Translations under genes and position numbers: made by a program
Source of the DNA: an uncultured Muribaculaceae bacterium
GTDB lineage: Bacteria; Bacteroidota; Bacteroidia; Bacteroidales; Muribaculaceae
Reading direction: 5' to 3'
DNA: 64,000 nucleotides
Assembly (NCBI GenBank): GCA_910588035.1
Contig: CAJUPY010000011.1
Location: 9,315 to 73,314 of the forward strand
Part shown: positions 9,331 to 19,410 of the stretch, piece after piece
Layout of the letters: each line of letters opens with the position of its first letter
Position numbering within the stretch: the stretch's first letter is position 1
The notes under the pieces: generated by a model
What the model was told of the DNA's origin: nothing
The model's input: the letters and a program-made list of their open reading frames with translations, nothing else
Databases searched by the model: none

Positions 9331-12300
9331 ATGAGAAAAAAATCATTCAACTTAAGAGCCGGAACCGCTTTGTTCCTGCTTTCCATGATGGTCTCGCCGG
9401 TCACGGCCACTACATCAGGTGCTGACAATGCGGCCCCTGAGAAACATACGGCTCAGACAAGCGGAATCGTCAAGGGTACAGTTATCGATGAGGAAGGTGA
9501 ACCGCTCATCGGTGTCAGTGTCATCGCCTCAGACACCAAGACCGGCGTGGCCACCGACTTCGACGGAAACTTCACTCTCAATGTCAAATTGCCAACCACA
9601 CTGACATTCACCTATGTCGGCTATGAACCGCAGACAGTCAAAGTGACCAAGTCGACAGGACCGCTCAGCGTGAAAATGTTGACCAACGCCCAGGCTCTCG
9701 AGGAAGTCGTCGTCGTGGCCTACGGTACACAGAAAAAAGAGACCATGACAGGTTCTGTCGCCGCTATCAGCGCAGAAACCATCTCACAGAACGCATCGGC
9801 CAACCTGACAACCGCGCTTGCCGGCCGTCTCCCGGGTCTTACCACTCTCCAGACTTCGGGTATGCCCGGTGTTGACGATGTGACGATCTATCTGCGTGGT
9901 GCCAGCACCACCAACGGCCAGTCACCGCTCATCTTGATCGACGGTGTGCCCCGCGACGACATCTCACAGCTCGATCCCAACGAGGTTCAGACCGTGTCTA
10001 TTCTGAAAGATGCGTCGGCAACAGCCGTTTTCGGTGTGCGTGGTGCCAACGGTGTGATTCTTGTAACAACCCGCCGCGGTGAGACCGGAAAAGCTCAGGT
10101 CAGCGTCGCCGCAAACTACAGCCTCCAGAAATTTGTTGCACGTCCGACACGAGTCCATTCATGGGAATTCGCCGCGCTCCGCAACGAAGCTTTCCGCAAC
10201 GACGGTTACAGCGAGGAGAGTCTGCCCTACACTCCCTACATGATCGACATGTATAAAAACGGAACAGACCCGATTTTCTATCCCGACCGCGACGTCTATG
10301 GCGAGTATTTCAAGAAATGGGCACCACAGACCCGAATCAACGTCAACGTAAACGGCGGTAACGAGAAAGTCCGCTACTTCCTCAACATCGGATATCTCGG
10401 TCAGAGCGGCCAGCTCAAGACCGAAGACAAAGACAAACTCGGTTATGACCCCGGATTCCACAGCTCACGCTTCAACTTCCGTTCAAACCTCGATTTCAAC
10501 ATCTTCAAGAACTTCAAGATGTCACTCAACGTGGCTTCTTATCTCGGCAAGATCAACAGCCCGGCTTCAGGAGGCATCTTCTCGGGACGTTCACAGATGG
10601 TGACCGAGGCTATGAGCTATGTCTGGTTCACTGACCCGACACAGGTCGGTCCGACAACAACCGCCGGCTACACTCTGCCCGACGGAACACCGGTCGAACC
10701 CGACAAGATTCTGCAACAGGCAGGCGCGCCGGCCGGACGTAACATCTTCGGTGACCTCAACCGCCGCGGCTACATGGCGGAGACAGACATGAGACTCGAA
10801 TCTTCGTTTATCGTCGACTGGGGTCTCGACTTCATCACCAAAGGTCTCAGCACAAAACTGCTCGTCGCATTCGACTCAAAAGCCTACAACACCCGCAACG
10901 CCCAACGCGAATATGACGCATACGGCAGCTCAGTCGCCTCCGATGCAAACGGACAAAACTATTTCACGGCTATCTCGATCAACAAAAACGATGCCCTGGC
11001 TCTGACCAAGACATCTTATACGAACTACTACCTCAACCTTCAGTACTCGATCAACTACGAGCGTGACTTCGGTCCCCACCGCGTGACGGGTATGGCCCTG
11101 GTGCAGCGTGACAACTGGCAGAAATATTCGGCCGACCTGCCCTACAACATGATCGGTGTGGCAGCCCGCGCGACCTATGGCTACGACAGCCGCTATCTCG
11201 CTGAGGTCAACATCGGCTACAACGGTTCAGAGCAATTTGCCAAAGGACACCGTTTCGGCTTCTTCCCCGCCTTCTCTCTCGGTTGGGTCATCAGCAACGA
11301 GGATTTCATGAAAGACAACACGTTTGTGAGCCGCCTGAAACTCCGCGGATCATACGGTAAAGTCGGTAACGACAACCTCGGTTCGGCACGTTTCCTCTAT
11401 CTCGACAACATCGTCATGTCGAGTGGCTCAAACAACATCGGCATACCTTCTCTCGGAAACGGACAATATGTCAACCAGACCAAGATCGGTAACCCGAACA
11501 TCGGTTGGGAAATCGCCTACAAGCAGAACTATGGTGTCGACGCTACAATCTTCGGCAACGAACTTCAGATCGCCGTCGACTATTTCCGCGAAAACCGCGA
11601 GAACATTCTGATCAGCCGCTCAACCGTTCCTGAAATCCAAGGCCGTCCGCTCTCCTCACTTCCCAAAATGAACATGGGTAAAGTCGACAACTCTGGTTTC
11701 GAGATCGATGCCAGCTGGCACAAACGCATAAACAAGAAACTCAATTTCAGCCTGAACGGAAACTTCGCCTATAACAAGAACGAGGTGAAATATCTCGACG
11801 AGGTGAAATATGACGAGAGCTACGCCTACACCTACCGCTCGACAGGCTACAGCCTCGGTCAGTGCTGGGGTTACAAGATCGACTACTCAAACGGAAACGG
11901 ATTCATCAACACCCCCGAGGAACTTGAAAAAGCCAAACAGATGTATAAGATCGGAACACCCCGTCTCGGTGACTTCCTCTATCAAGATGTCAACAACGAC
12001 GGTGTCATCAGCGAGAAAGATATCTCACCGATCAAATACAGCAACATTCCCCGCATCACATATGGTTTCGGTGCGACACTCAAATGGCGCGAATTTGACT
12101 TCTCTTGCCAGTTCCAGGGTGTGGCAAAAGTGTCTAAAGCCTACAGCGGAGCCGGTGTCAACGAGCTCGGTCTGTCGGGTTTCTACACCAAATATCACAT
12201 GACAGCTTGGACTCCCGAACGTTATGCCGCCGGCGACAAGATCACCTATCCCGCCCTGTCGGCTTCAAGTTCTGTCAGCCACCAGGCCAACGACTTCTTC

Positions 12301-12528
12301 ATCATGGACCGCTCGTTCCTGCGTCTCAAGAACGCCGAACTCGGATACTCACTGCCTAAGAAAGCACTCAAGGCAATCAACCTGACCAAGGTCAGAGCAT
12401 ATGTCAGCGGGACCAACCTCCTGACCTGGCATAACATGAAGACCGACTGCATCGACCCGGAGCAGACCACGTCTAACCAGTATCCGATCACCAAAATGTT
12501 TACATTCGGTCTGAACGTCACGTTCTAA
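9331..12528 (+). CDS. SusC-like TonB-dependent outer-membrane transporter 1
   Basis: This 1065-aa protein imports oligosaccharides across the outer membrane. It has a signal peptide (about 1-26), a carboxypeptidase-regulatory-like domain (about 45-115; GTVIDEEGEPLIGVSV, TDFDGNFTL), a TonB-box region (LEEVVVVAYGTQKKE), a plug domain (LAGRLPGL, ILIDGVPRDD, ILKDASATAVFGVRGANG), then a long beta-barrel ending in the aromatic C-terminus FTFGLNVTF. Family size is normal. It pairs with the SusD gene 33 nt downstream and is clearly paralogous to the second SusC at 14478 (matching WGY-IDYSNGNG, GTPR-GDF, YSNIPR blocks). Confidence 0.96.
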   Translation: MRKKSFNLRAGTALFLLSMMVSPVTATTSGADNAAPEKHTAQTSGIVKGTVIDEEGEPLIGVSVIASDTKTGVATDFDGNFTLNVKLPTTLTFTYVGYEPQTVKVTKSTGPLSVKMLTNAQALEEVVVVAYGTQKKETMTGSVAAISAETISQNASANLTTALAGRLPGLTTLQTSGMPGVDDVTIYLRGASTTNGQSPLILIDGVPRDDISQLDPNEVQTVSILKDASATAVFGVRGANGVILVTTRRGETGKAQVSVAANYSLQKFVARPTRVHSWEFAALRNEAFRNDGYSEESLPYTPYMIDMYKNGTDPIFYPDRDVYGEYFKKWAPQTRINVNVNGGNEKVRYFLNIGYLGQSGQLKTEDKDKLGYDPGFHSSRFNFRSNLDFNIFKNFKMSLNVASYLGKINSPASGGIFSGRSQMVTEAMSYVWFTDPTQVGPTTTAGYTLPDGTPVEPDKILQQAGAPAGRNIFGDLNRRGYMAETDMRLESSFIVDWGLDFITKGLSTKLLVAFDSKAYNTRNAQREYDAYGSSVASDANGQNYFTAISINKNDALALTKTSYTNYYLNLQYSINYERDFGPHRVTGMALVQRDNWQKYSADLPYNMIGVAARATYGYDSRYLAEVNIGYNGSEQFAKGHRFGFFPAFSLGWVISNEDFMKDNTFVSRLKLRGSYGKVGNDNLGSARFLYLDNIVMSSGSNNIGIPSLGNGQYVNQTKIGNPNIGWEIAYKQNYGVDATIFGNELQIAVDYFRENRENILISRSTVPEIQGRPLSSLPKMNMGKVDNSGFEIDASWHKRINKKLNFSLNGNFAYNKNEVKYLDEVKYDESYAYTYRSTGYSLGQCWGYKIDYSNGNGFINTPEELEKAKQMYKIGTPRLGDFLYQDVNNDGVISEKDISPIKYSNIPRITYGFGATLKWREFDFSCQFQGVAKVSKAYSGAGVNELGLSGFYTKYHMTAWTPERYAAGDKITYPALSASSSVSHQANDFFIMDRSFLRLKNAELGYSLPKKALKAINLTKVRAYVSGTNLLTWHNMKTDCIDPEQTTSNQYPITKMFTFGLNVTF

Positions 12529-12561
12529 AATTACCAACCAATCAAACAGAATTCACAAGCT

Positions 12562-14436
12562 ATGAAATATAGTTCAATAATAGTCTCAGCCTCTCTGTTG
12601 CTTTCAGCCACAATGCTGTCATCGTGCAGCGACGTGCTTGACACTGCGCCCGACGGCTCGCTGACCATCGAGGAGATTCTTCAGGATCCGGTCAAAGTGA
12701 GCGGTCTGCTGGCAAAGTGCTATGACAAGATTCCGCAGAAGGCCTACACATACTCCAACTTCGAGCCGCTGCCGACATCGCTTAGCGACGATGCCTGGTC
12801 GAGCGATGAAGGCTACAATGGTCTTCCGGTCAACGTGATCTACAACGGACGTCAGAACGCAGAGTCGCATCCACTGCGTGACACTGGCGGAAACGTCGCC
12901 AACGGCGGTTCAACATCAGGTGTTGCTATCGGTTCCTACTGGGCCAACTACTGGGCTCAGATCTACCAGTGCAACCAGTTTCTGAATCTCATCGACCGCG
13001 CTGTCGTCGACAATGACCCGACAAAAGCCGAGGCGATACGCTCACGTTACAAAGCCGAAGCTCACCTTCTGCGTGCATTCTTCTACTCTGAACTCGTCCG
13101 TTGGTTCGGGAAACTCCCGATCGTGGAAGACACCTATGCCTTCGATGCCGATTTCTCAGGTTTGAAACGCGAGTCGGTCTATGATGTCGTCAAATTCATC
13201 ATCTCTGACTGTGACTACGCGATCAATTGTCCCGAACTGCCGTGGCGCATCGACATATCGTCAGAACGCATGAGAATGACCAAAGCCCTCGCCTGGGCAA
13301 TCAAGTCGCGCATGAGTCTCACAGCTGCAAGTCCGCTCTTCAACGAAGGCAACAACTATTGGGAATGGGCCTATAAAATCAACGACGAGGCTCTGAAAGC
13401 TCTTCTCTCAAACAACTACGAGCTCTACACGACAGTTAAAAACACTACCGTCTATGGAACGGGCAAAGGTTCCGCATTCCGCGAACTTGTGGCAACTCAG
13501 GCCGACATCTCGTCAAATCCGCGCGACAAGGAGACAATTTTCCAACACCGCGCAAACAACGGCCACTGGATCTGGCACATCGGATACATAGGTTCGACCA
13601 TGAACAACACTGCATACTGCAAGGCTTGCCCGACACAGGAGTTGATCGACGCTTTCGAGACCACCGACGGACAGCCGGTTCTCAATCTCGCCAATCCCTA
13701 TCTCGACGAGAAACATCTGAAACCCAACTACAACGCGGCAAACAAACTCTATGATCCGCAGAATCCATATGAAAACCGCGACCCCCGTCTCCATGAGACT
13801 GCTCTTTGCAACGGTGACAAATTTATCTGGGACGGAGCCAAACAGACTGTTGAATCTTTTGTTGGTGGAAAAAATCAAATCAACTTCGATCCATCTAACC
13901 GAAAGAATACCCGCACAGGATACTACCACTGCAAGACTGTCGCCCCGAACATCGACGGAGGCTCCGGCAACGTCTATGGAACGATGCTCCCCTGGAAGTT
14001 CTACCGTCTGGCCGAGATATATCTCAACCTGGCCGAAGCAGCTGCCGAAGCAGGTCATCTCGACGAAGCACGCAAGGCTGCCAATGCTGTCAGAGCACGC
14101 GTCGGAATGCCCGAACTCCCCTCGCTCGGAAAAGAAGAGACGATTCTCAGAATACACAACGAACGACGCGTCGAACTGGCTTGGGAAGAGATCCGCTACT
14201 TCGATCTTCGCCGCTGGCAATCACCCGAAGGCAACCTCCACACCACATGCTCTTGGCTGACAGCGATGTATATCACCCGCAACAGCGACGGCTCGTTCAA
14301 ATATGAACGCCGCAACATATGGTCTAAGGAGCGCGGTGGTGCTGACACACGTGACCTTCTTCTGCCTCTGACAACAGCCGAGGCGGCACGTCTCAAGAGC
14401 AGCACGGGTGTTGACTGGCAAAATCCCGGCTGGTAA
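12562..14436 (+). CDS. SusD-like surface glycan-binding lipoprotein 1
   Basis: This RagB/SusD-family protein (624 aa) caps the SusC barrel and binds the glycan. A lipobox (MLSSCSD) places it on a membrane, and family knowledge places it at the cell surface. Typical features are TPR-like helices (RSRYKAEAHLLRAFFYSELVRWFG), a GTMLPWKFYRLAEIYLNLAEAAAEAG segment split over repeats, the NAVRARVGMPELP block and the C-terminal ERRVELAWEEIRYFDLRRW block. It ends in DWQNPGW. It directly follows its SusC partner and precedes the second SusC gene by 41 nt. Confidence 0.95.
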   Translation: MKYSSIIVSASLLLSATMLSSCSDVLDTAPDGSLTIEEILQDPVKVSGLLAKCYDKIPQKAYTYSNFEPLPTSLSDDAWSSDEGYNGLPVNVIYNGRQNAESHPLRDTGGNVANGGSTSGVAIGSYWANYWAQIYQCNQFLNLIDRAVVDNDPTKAEAIRSRYKAEAHLLRAFFYSELVRWFGKLPIVEDTYAFDADFSGLKRESVYDVVKFIISDCDYAINCPELPWRIDISSERMRMTKALAWAIKSRMSLTAASPLFNEGNNYWEWAYKINDEALKALLSNNYELYTTVKNTTVYGTGKGSAFRELVATQADISSNPRDKETIFQHRANNGHWIWHIGYIGSTMNNTAYCKACPTQELIDAFETTDGQPVLNLANPYLDEKHLKPNYNAANKLYDPQNPYENRDPRLHETALCNGDKFIWDGAKQTVESFVGGKNQINFDPSNRKNTRTGYYHCKTVAPNIDGGSGNVYGTMLPWKFYRLAEIYLNLAEAAAEAGHLDEARKAANAVRARVGMPELPSLGKEETILRIHNERRVELAWEEIRYFDLRRWQSPEGNLHTTCSWLTAMYITRNSDGSFKYERRNIWSKERGGADTRDLLLPLTTAEAARLKSSTGVDWQNPGW

Positions 14437-14477
14437 ATCATTCATTTAACATGACAAGCCTTTAAAAACGATTTTTT

Positions 14478-17400
14478 ATGAAACATCAAATAAAAATAAT
14501 GGCAGCTTGCGCGATGATGTCGGTGGCTTCGATACCGGCCTTTGCCCAGGACGCGGCTTCTCCTCTCAAGATCAGAGGCGTTGTGTGCGATGCTGATGGA
14601 ATTCCTGTCGCAGGTGCCATGATCAAATCGTCGAACAACGGCAATGAGGCCATAACCGATCTCAACGGAAACTATGAGATCACCGTTAACGACGGAAGCA
14701 AATATCTGAACTACCACTATGTGGGATACTCACCCCGCACCGTGGCTGTCAACATCGCGGCCGGCAACGGAAATGTATCCATGGGCGAACCGGCCGGATC
14801 GCTCGACGAGATAATCGATCTTGGATATTATAAAGTCACACGCCGCGAACTGACAGGTGCCGTATCGACAGTGTCTGGATCTGTTCTGGCAAAATCGCCC
14901 GAATCACATCTCGGAAAAACATTTGCCGGACGTCTTCCGGGTCTTACCGTAATGGAAAACAACGGTGAACCCGGACGCGCCGCCACATCTTCGTCGGCAA
15001 ACGGAATGTCAATGATCATTCGCGGACTGACAACCTCAAACGGCAACAAACCGCTGATAATCATCGACGGACAGATCAGCCCCAACGCCAACTACATGTA
15101 TATCACCCCCGAGGAGATAGAATCGGTGACGGTTCTCAAAGACGCTTCAGCAATGGCGATCTACGGCATTCAGGGAGGAAACGGCGCAATCGTCATCTCG
15201 ACAAAGCGCGGACGAGTAGGTCGCAACAGCGTATCAGTCTATTTCGACGAATCGCTCCAGCACGTCACAAAGACCCCGTTTGAAATTTCGGCCGGCGACT
15301 ATGCCCGCCTGCGCAACCAAGCCGGTTATAACGACGGGTTGGGACGTTTCTCGCAGTTCTCGCAACAAGAGATAGACAACTTCGACGACCCGACCAATTC
15401 GCTCTACTCAACCTATGACCCCTACAACGAGTTGTTCAACAAAACAATGTGGATGACACGTGCGGGTCTCTCTATCAACGGTGGAACCGACCGTCTGCAA
15501 TACTACGCAAACGTCAACTACATGCATGAGTCATCTCCTTTCAAAACCGAGGAGAACAAGGCTTGGGACTACAATCCGAAACCAAGCATCGACCGTTTCA
15601 ACTTCCGTTCAAACATCGATGTGAAGATCAACAGCTGGTTGGGAGCGATGATGCGCATCAGCGGAACAATCAACCGCATCAAAACAGCAGGCGACTCAAA
15701 CGGCAACGTCTATACAGCCCTTTTCAAACTACCGCCCACACTCTACGGCTCTCTCTCGTCAGTGCTTGAGAAAGACGGTGAGATCACCCACGAAGGCAAC
15801 CAGGTGTTGACAATCGACGGTGTTGACAATCCGGTCTACGGTATGCTGAACCGTTCAGGTTTCATTGAACACCTGAAAGCCGACATCTCGGCACAGGGAG
15901 GTTTGAACGCCGACCTGTCGATGTTGACAAAAGGACTGTCGCTCTCGGCTGTCGTCGCCTACCAGACAAGCTCGAACAACCGCACTTCGACAAAACAGGA
16001 TTATCAGCGTTGGGTAGCAAACCGCAATGGCGATGAAGTGACCTTCACTCGACTCGGCAGCGATGAAAACACTCCGTTGAGCTATTCGAAATATCGTCAG
16101 ATGTATTACAACATCAACCTGTCGGCGTTTGCCAACTACAAACGCACATTCGGTGACCATTACATCAACTCGATGGCATATATTTTCTATCAGGAACGTC
16201 AGACCGAAAGTGCCGACGGTGCGGAGATTCTGCCCTACAAACGTGAATCGATGGGCGTGACCGCAACCTACGGTTTCAAAAACCGGTATTTCATTCGCGG
16301 TGACATCGCCTACAGCGGCTCGGAACAGTTCCACCCCGACCACCGCTGGCACGCCACTCCGTCGGTTTCCGCAACCTGGATCGCCTCCGACGAATCGTTC
16401 ATGCAGGGTCTGAAACCTTGGGTCGACCTTGTCAAACTGCGTTTCTCATGGGGTATCAACGACAACGACCAGCTCGGCGACGGACGAATGCTCTATGCCG
16501 ACAACGTTGACTATCAAGGTAAGGAATACATGCGCGGCAACCCGCTTCTCGCACCCGAGGAGATCAAAAAGATCAACTACGGAATCGATCTCGGATTCTT
16601 CAACAACGATCTCAGCCTGTCGTTTGACTACTACAACCAGAAATGTGACAACGTGCTGATTTCATCTTCAACACTGATCCCGTCGTTCCAGGGTGTGCCC
16701 CTCGAATATTATCCCATGGTCAACTCGGGTAAGATCAAGAACCACGGTTTTGAAATCGCCGCTCTCTACAACAAGGCGATCAACCGCGACTGGACAGTCT
16801 TCATCGGCGGTTCATACAGCTATAATAAAAACGAGATGGTAGACATGAAAGAGGTCTACCGCGAGGGATATGCCTATCCTTACGCCAAGGCAGGCCAGAG
16901 CATCGGCCAGAAATGGGGATACCTGATTGACTACAGCAACGGAAACGGCATGTTCAACTTCAAAGAGGAGATCGCGGCCAGCGGACTCGACTATTCAGCC
17001 CTCGGCACTCCGCGTCCCGGTGACTTCATCTACAAAGACCTCAACAATGACGGTAAGATCGACGCCAAAGACAAAGCCCCGATCGGCTACAGCAACATTC
17101 CCCGCGGATACTACTCGATCAACGGTGGTTTCGCCTGGAAAAACTTCGAAGTCAGCTTCCTTCTGCAAGGAACAACCAAACGCTCGGTCGACCTCAGCGG
17201 AATCGGTTCTTACGAAACTAACAACCAAGGGGTCTTTAACGACATTCACATGAACGCATGGACTGAAGAACGCTGGACTGCCGGCGAGAAGATCGACTAT
17301 CCCGCACTTTCGATCACCAAGTCTACCAGCCATACAGACAACGACTACTTCATTCAGGACGGTTCATACCTGAAACTCAAGAACGCCGAAATCGCCTACA

Positions 17401-17579
17401 CTCTCCCTTACTCGGTTTCAAAGAAACTTTTTGCCGAGAAGATTCGTTTCGCGCTCAACGGTCAGAACCTATTCACAATCGATCATCTCCGCAGCAAGCA
17501 CATCGACGCCGAAATAGGCGAACTGTCGGCATTCCCGACCTATCGTGTCTTCAATCTCGGAGTAAAAGTCACTTTCTAA
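14478..17579 (+). CDS. SusC-like TonB-dependent outer-membrane transporter 2
   Basis: A second SusC homologue (1033 aa) with signal peptide (cleavage near AFAQD), carboxypeptidase-regulatory-like domain (GVVCDADGIPVAGAMI, TDLNGNYEI), plug (FAGRLPGLTVMENNGEPG, IIIDGQISP, VLKDASAMAIYGIQGGNG) and barrel ending in FNLGVKVTF. Its TonB-box region reads LDEIIDLGYYKVTRREL, less canonical than the EEVVVVAYGTQKK of SusC1. The pair probably arose by duplication. Divergence in the plug and loops suggests it takes a different oligosaccharide, or a different size, from SusC1 (inference). It lies 12 nt upstream of its SusD. Confidence 0.95.
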   Translation: MKHQIKIMAACAMMSVASIPAFAQDAASPLKIRGVVCDADGIPVAGAMIKSSNNGNEAITDLNGNYEITVNDGSKYLNYHYVGYSPRTVAVNIAAGNGNVSMGEPAGSLDEIIDLGYYKVTRRELTGAVSTVSGSVLAKSPESHLGKTFAGRLPGLTVMENNGEPGRAATSSSANGMSMIIRGLTTSNGNKPLIIIDGQISPNANYMYITPEEIESVTVLKDASAMAIYGIQGGNGAIVISTKRGRVGRNSVSVYFDESLQHVTKTPFEISAGDYARLRNQAGYNDGLGRFSQFSQQEIDNFDDPTNSLYSTYDPYNELFNKTMWMTRAGLSINGGTDRLQYYANVNYMHESSPFKTEENKAWDYNPKPSIDRFNFRSNIDVKINSWLGAMMRISGTINRIKTAGDSNGNVYTALFKLPPTLYGSLSSVLEKDGEITHEGNQVLTIDGVDNPVYGMLNRSGFIEHLKADISAQGGLNADLSMLTKGLSLSAVVAYQTSSNNRTSTKQDYQRWVANRNGDEVTFTRLGSDENTPLSYSKYRQMYYNINLSAFANYKRTFGDHYINSMAYIFYQERQTESADGAEILPYKRESMGVTATYGFKNRYFIRGDIAYSGSEQFHPDHRWHATPSVSATWIASDESFMQGLKPWVDLVKLRFSWGINDNDQLGDGRMLYADNVDYQGKEYMRGNPLLAPEEIKKINYGIDLGFFNNDLSLSFDYYNQKCDNVLISSSTLIPSFQGVPLEYYPMVNSGKIKNHGFEIAALYNKAINRDWTVFIGGSYSYNKNEMVDMKEVYREGYAYPYAKAGQSIGQKWGYLIDYSNGNGMFNFKEEIAASGLDYSALGTPRPGDFIYKDLNNDGKIDAKDKAPIGYSNIPRGYYSINGGFAWKNFEVSFLLQGTTKRSVDLSGIGSYETNNQGVFNDIHMNAWTEERWTAGEKIDYPALSITKSTSHTDNDYFIQDGSYLKLKNAEIAYTLPYSVSKKLFAEKIRFALNGQNLFTIDHLRSKHIDAEIGELSAFPTYRVFNLGVKVTF

Positions 17580-17591
17580 CATCAGCAATCA

Positions 17592-19391
17592 ATGAAACAG
17601 ATCACAAAAATATTAGCTCTCGGCGTCATTGCCGTCTCGGCTGTCTCTTGTGCCGACCTCGACATGGACAGCGACGGTCGTCTGCAGATGAAAGACATTT
17701 TCTCGCGACAGGACCGCACCGCCCAGATGTTTGCGACTCTTTCGGGTTCTCTTCCGAAAACGACTCTGACCTACGGCGGTTCGACAACACCGATGCTCGC
17801 AGGTTTCTCTGACGAGGCCCAGGACGCAAACGACGGCATAACACACGTCGTATCAAACTGGTATAACGGACGAGTATCATCGACGTCAAACCCGCTCACA
17901 TCGAAATGTATCGACCCGTGGGATAAATATTTCGAGGCCATCTATAACTGCAACAACTTCATAAAGAACATTCAAGATCCGGAAATCGCCACATATCCTT
18001 TTGACGAGAACCAGAAAAACGGTTGGATCGCGCAGACCAAAGTCTTGCGTGCCTACTACTATTGGCAGCTGGTGAAACGCTACGGTGGTGTGCCTCTTGC
18101 AAGCGAACCCTATCCGATGGGATTCGACTATGCCAACGCACGCCGTGCCACAATCGAAGAGTGTGCCGACTTCATCATCGGCCAATGTGACGAGGCTCTT
18201 GACTGTCCCGAGACCGAAGGTCTCTCTGTAGGTTTCAAATGGATCGACAACAGCCGTTCGGCAATGACCCGCTACATCGCCCACGCCCTGAAATCAGAAG
18301 TGGCTCTCTATGCCGCAAGCCCGCTTTTCAACCCCGACAACTCAGGTAAATACACCTGGAGCAAAGCTGCCGAAATCACGAAAGCTTCGCTCGACGCATG
18401 TCTGGGACACGGTGCCGAACTGTTCAAGACATCACCCGAGGCAAATGCAGCTATAAACGCCTATGACAACTACTTCATCACCCGCAGCGATCCCAGCCGA
18501 AGCATCGACAAAGAAACATTTCTTGAGTCAGGCACACGCCTCAAGATCTGGGAATTTGCCGGAACTCCGGTAAACACAGGCATGAAAGAGGCAGGCCCCT
18601 GCCCCTCTCAGGAACTTGTCGACAGCTACGACATGGCCGACGGCTCTGAAGCGATCACAGGCTATCTTGACAGCGACCACCTGCAGCCCATTGTAAACGA
18701 AGCTTCCGGCTATGACGAGGCCAACCCCTACGCCAACCGTGATCCGCGTTTCTACGCCTCGATTTACTTCAACGGATGCCAGCGTAACCTCGACGATCCA
18801 AAATCAGTAATCGAGTCTTTCGTCGGTGGAAACTGCGGAATTTCTGACCGCGCCACTGACGTGCGCTTCACCCGCACAGGCTACTACATGCGCAAATTCA
18901 ACAACTACAAGTCAAACAGTTCAAACGCCAACGACGGCTACATGCCGCTATTCCGTCTCGCTGAACTCTATCTGAACTTTGCCGAGGCTGCATATCAGAG
19001 TGTCGGTCCCGACCAGAAGATCGGCGATATGTCGGCTCGCGAGGCTGTCAACGTTGTACGTGCACGCGTCAACATGCCCGGACTCCCCGCCGGAATGTCA
19101 AAAGCCGACTTCGAACGCCGCTACCGTAAGGAACGCCGCGTCGAGCTCGCATTTGAAGACCACCGTTTCTATGACGTGCGCCGTTGGAAAATTCTCGATC
19201 AGACCGACCGTTTCGTGACCGGAATGAAAATCACCAGAAACGCCGACGGAAGTTTCGGTTACAAACGTTTCAAACTGGCCGACCGCAACTGCGCATCATC
19301 TAAATTCTACCTCTATCCGATCAACCAGAGCGATGTTTCCAAAATGTTCCAGCTCTCAGGTCAAAACTGGCAGAATCCGGGTTGGGAATAA
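17592..19391 (+). CDS. SusD-like surface glycan-binding lipoprotein 2
   Basis: A 599-aa RagB/SusD protein with lipobox AVSCADL, helical TPR-like core (LRAYYYWQLVKRYGG), VNVVRARVNMPGLPAG and the terminal KERRVELAFEDHRFYDVRRW block, ending QNWQNPGWE. It partners SusC2 at 14478. The C-terminal blocks match SusD1 at 12562, consistent with duplication of the whole pair; the N-terminal ligand-facing part is more divergent. Confidence 0.95.
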   Translation: MKQITKILALGVIAVSAVSCADLDMDSDGRLQMKDIFSRQDRTAQMFATLSGSLPKTTLTYGGSTTPMLAGFSDEAQDANDGITHVVSNWYNGRVSSTSNPLTSKCIDPWDKYFEAIYNCNNFIKNIQDPEIATYPFDENQKNGWIAQTKVLRAYYYWQLVKRYGGVPLASEPYPMGFDYANARRATIEECADFIIGQCDEALDCPETEGLSVGFKWIDNSRSAMTRYIAHALKSEVALYAASPLFNPDNSGKYTWSKAAEITKASLDACLGHGAELFKTSPEANAAINAYDNYFITRSDPSRSIDKETFLESGTRLKIWEFAGTPVNTGMKEAGPCPSQELVDSYDMADGSEAITGYLDSDHLQPIVNEASGYDEANPYANRDPRFYASIYFNGCQRNLDDPKSVIESFVGGNCGISDRATDVRFTRTGYYMRKFNNYKSNSSNANDGYMPLFRLAELYLNFAEAAYQSVGPDQKIGDMSAREAVNVVRARVNMPGLPAGMSKADFERRYRKERRVELAFEDHRFYDVRRWKILDQTDRFVTGMKITRNADGSFGYKRFKLADRNCASSKFYLYPINQSDVSKMFQLSGQNWQNPGWE

Positions 19392-19410
19392 TCTTTAAAA
19401 GTAATCAATC

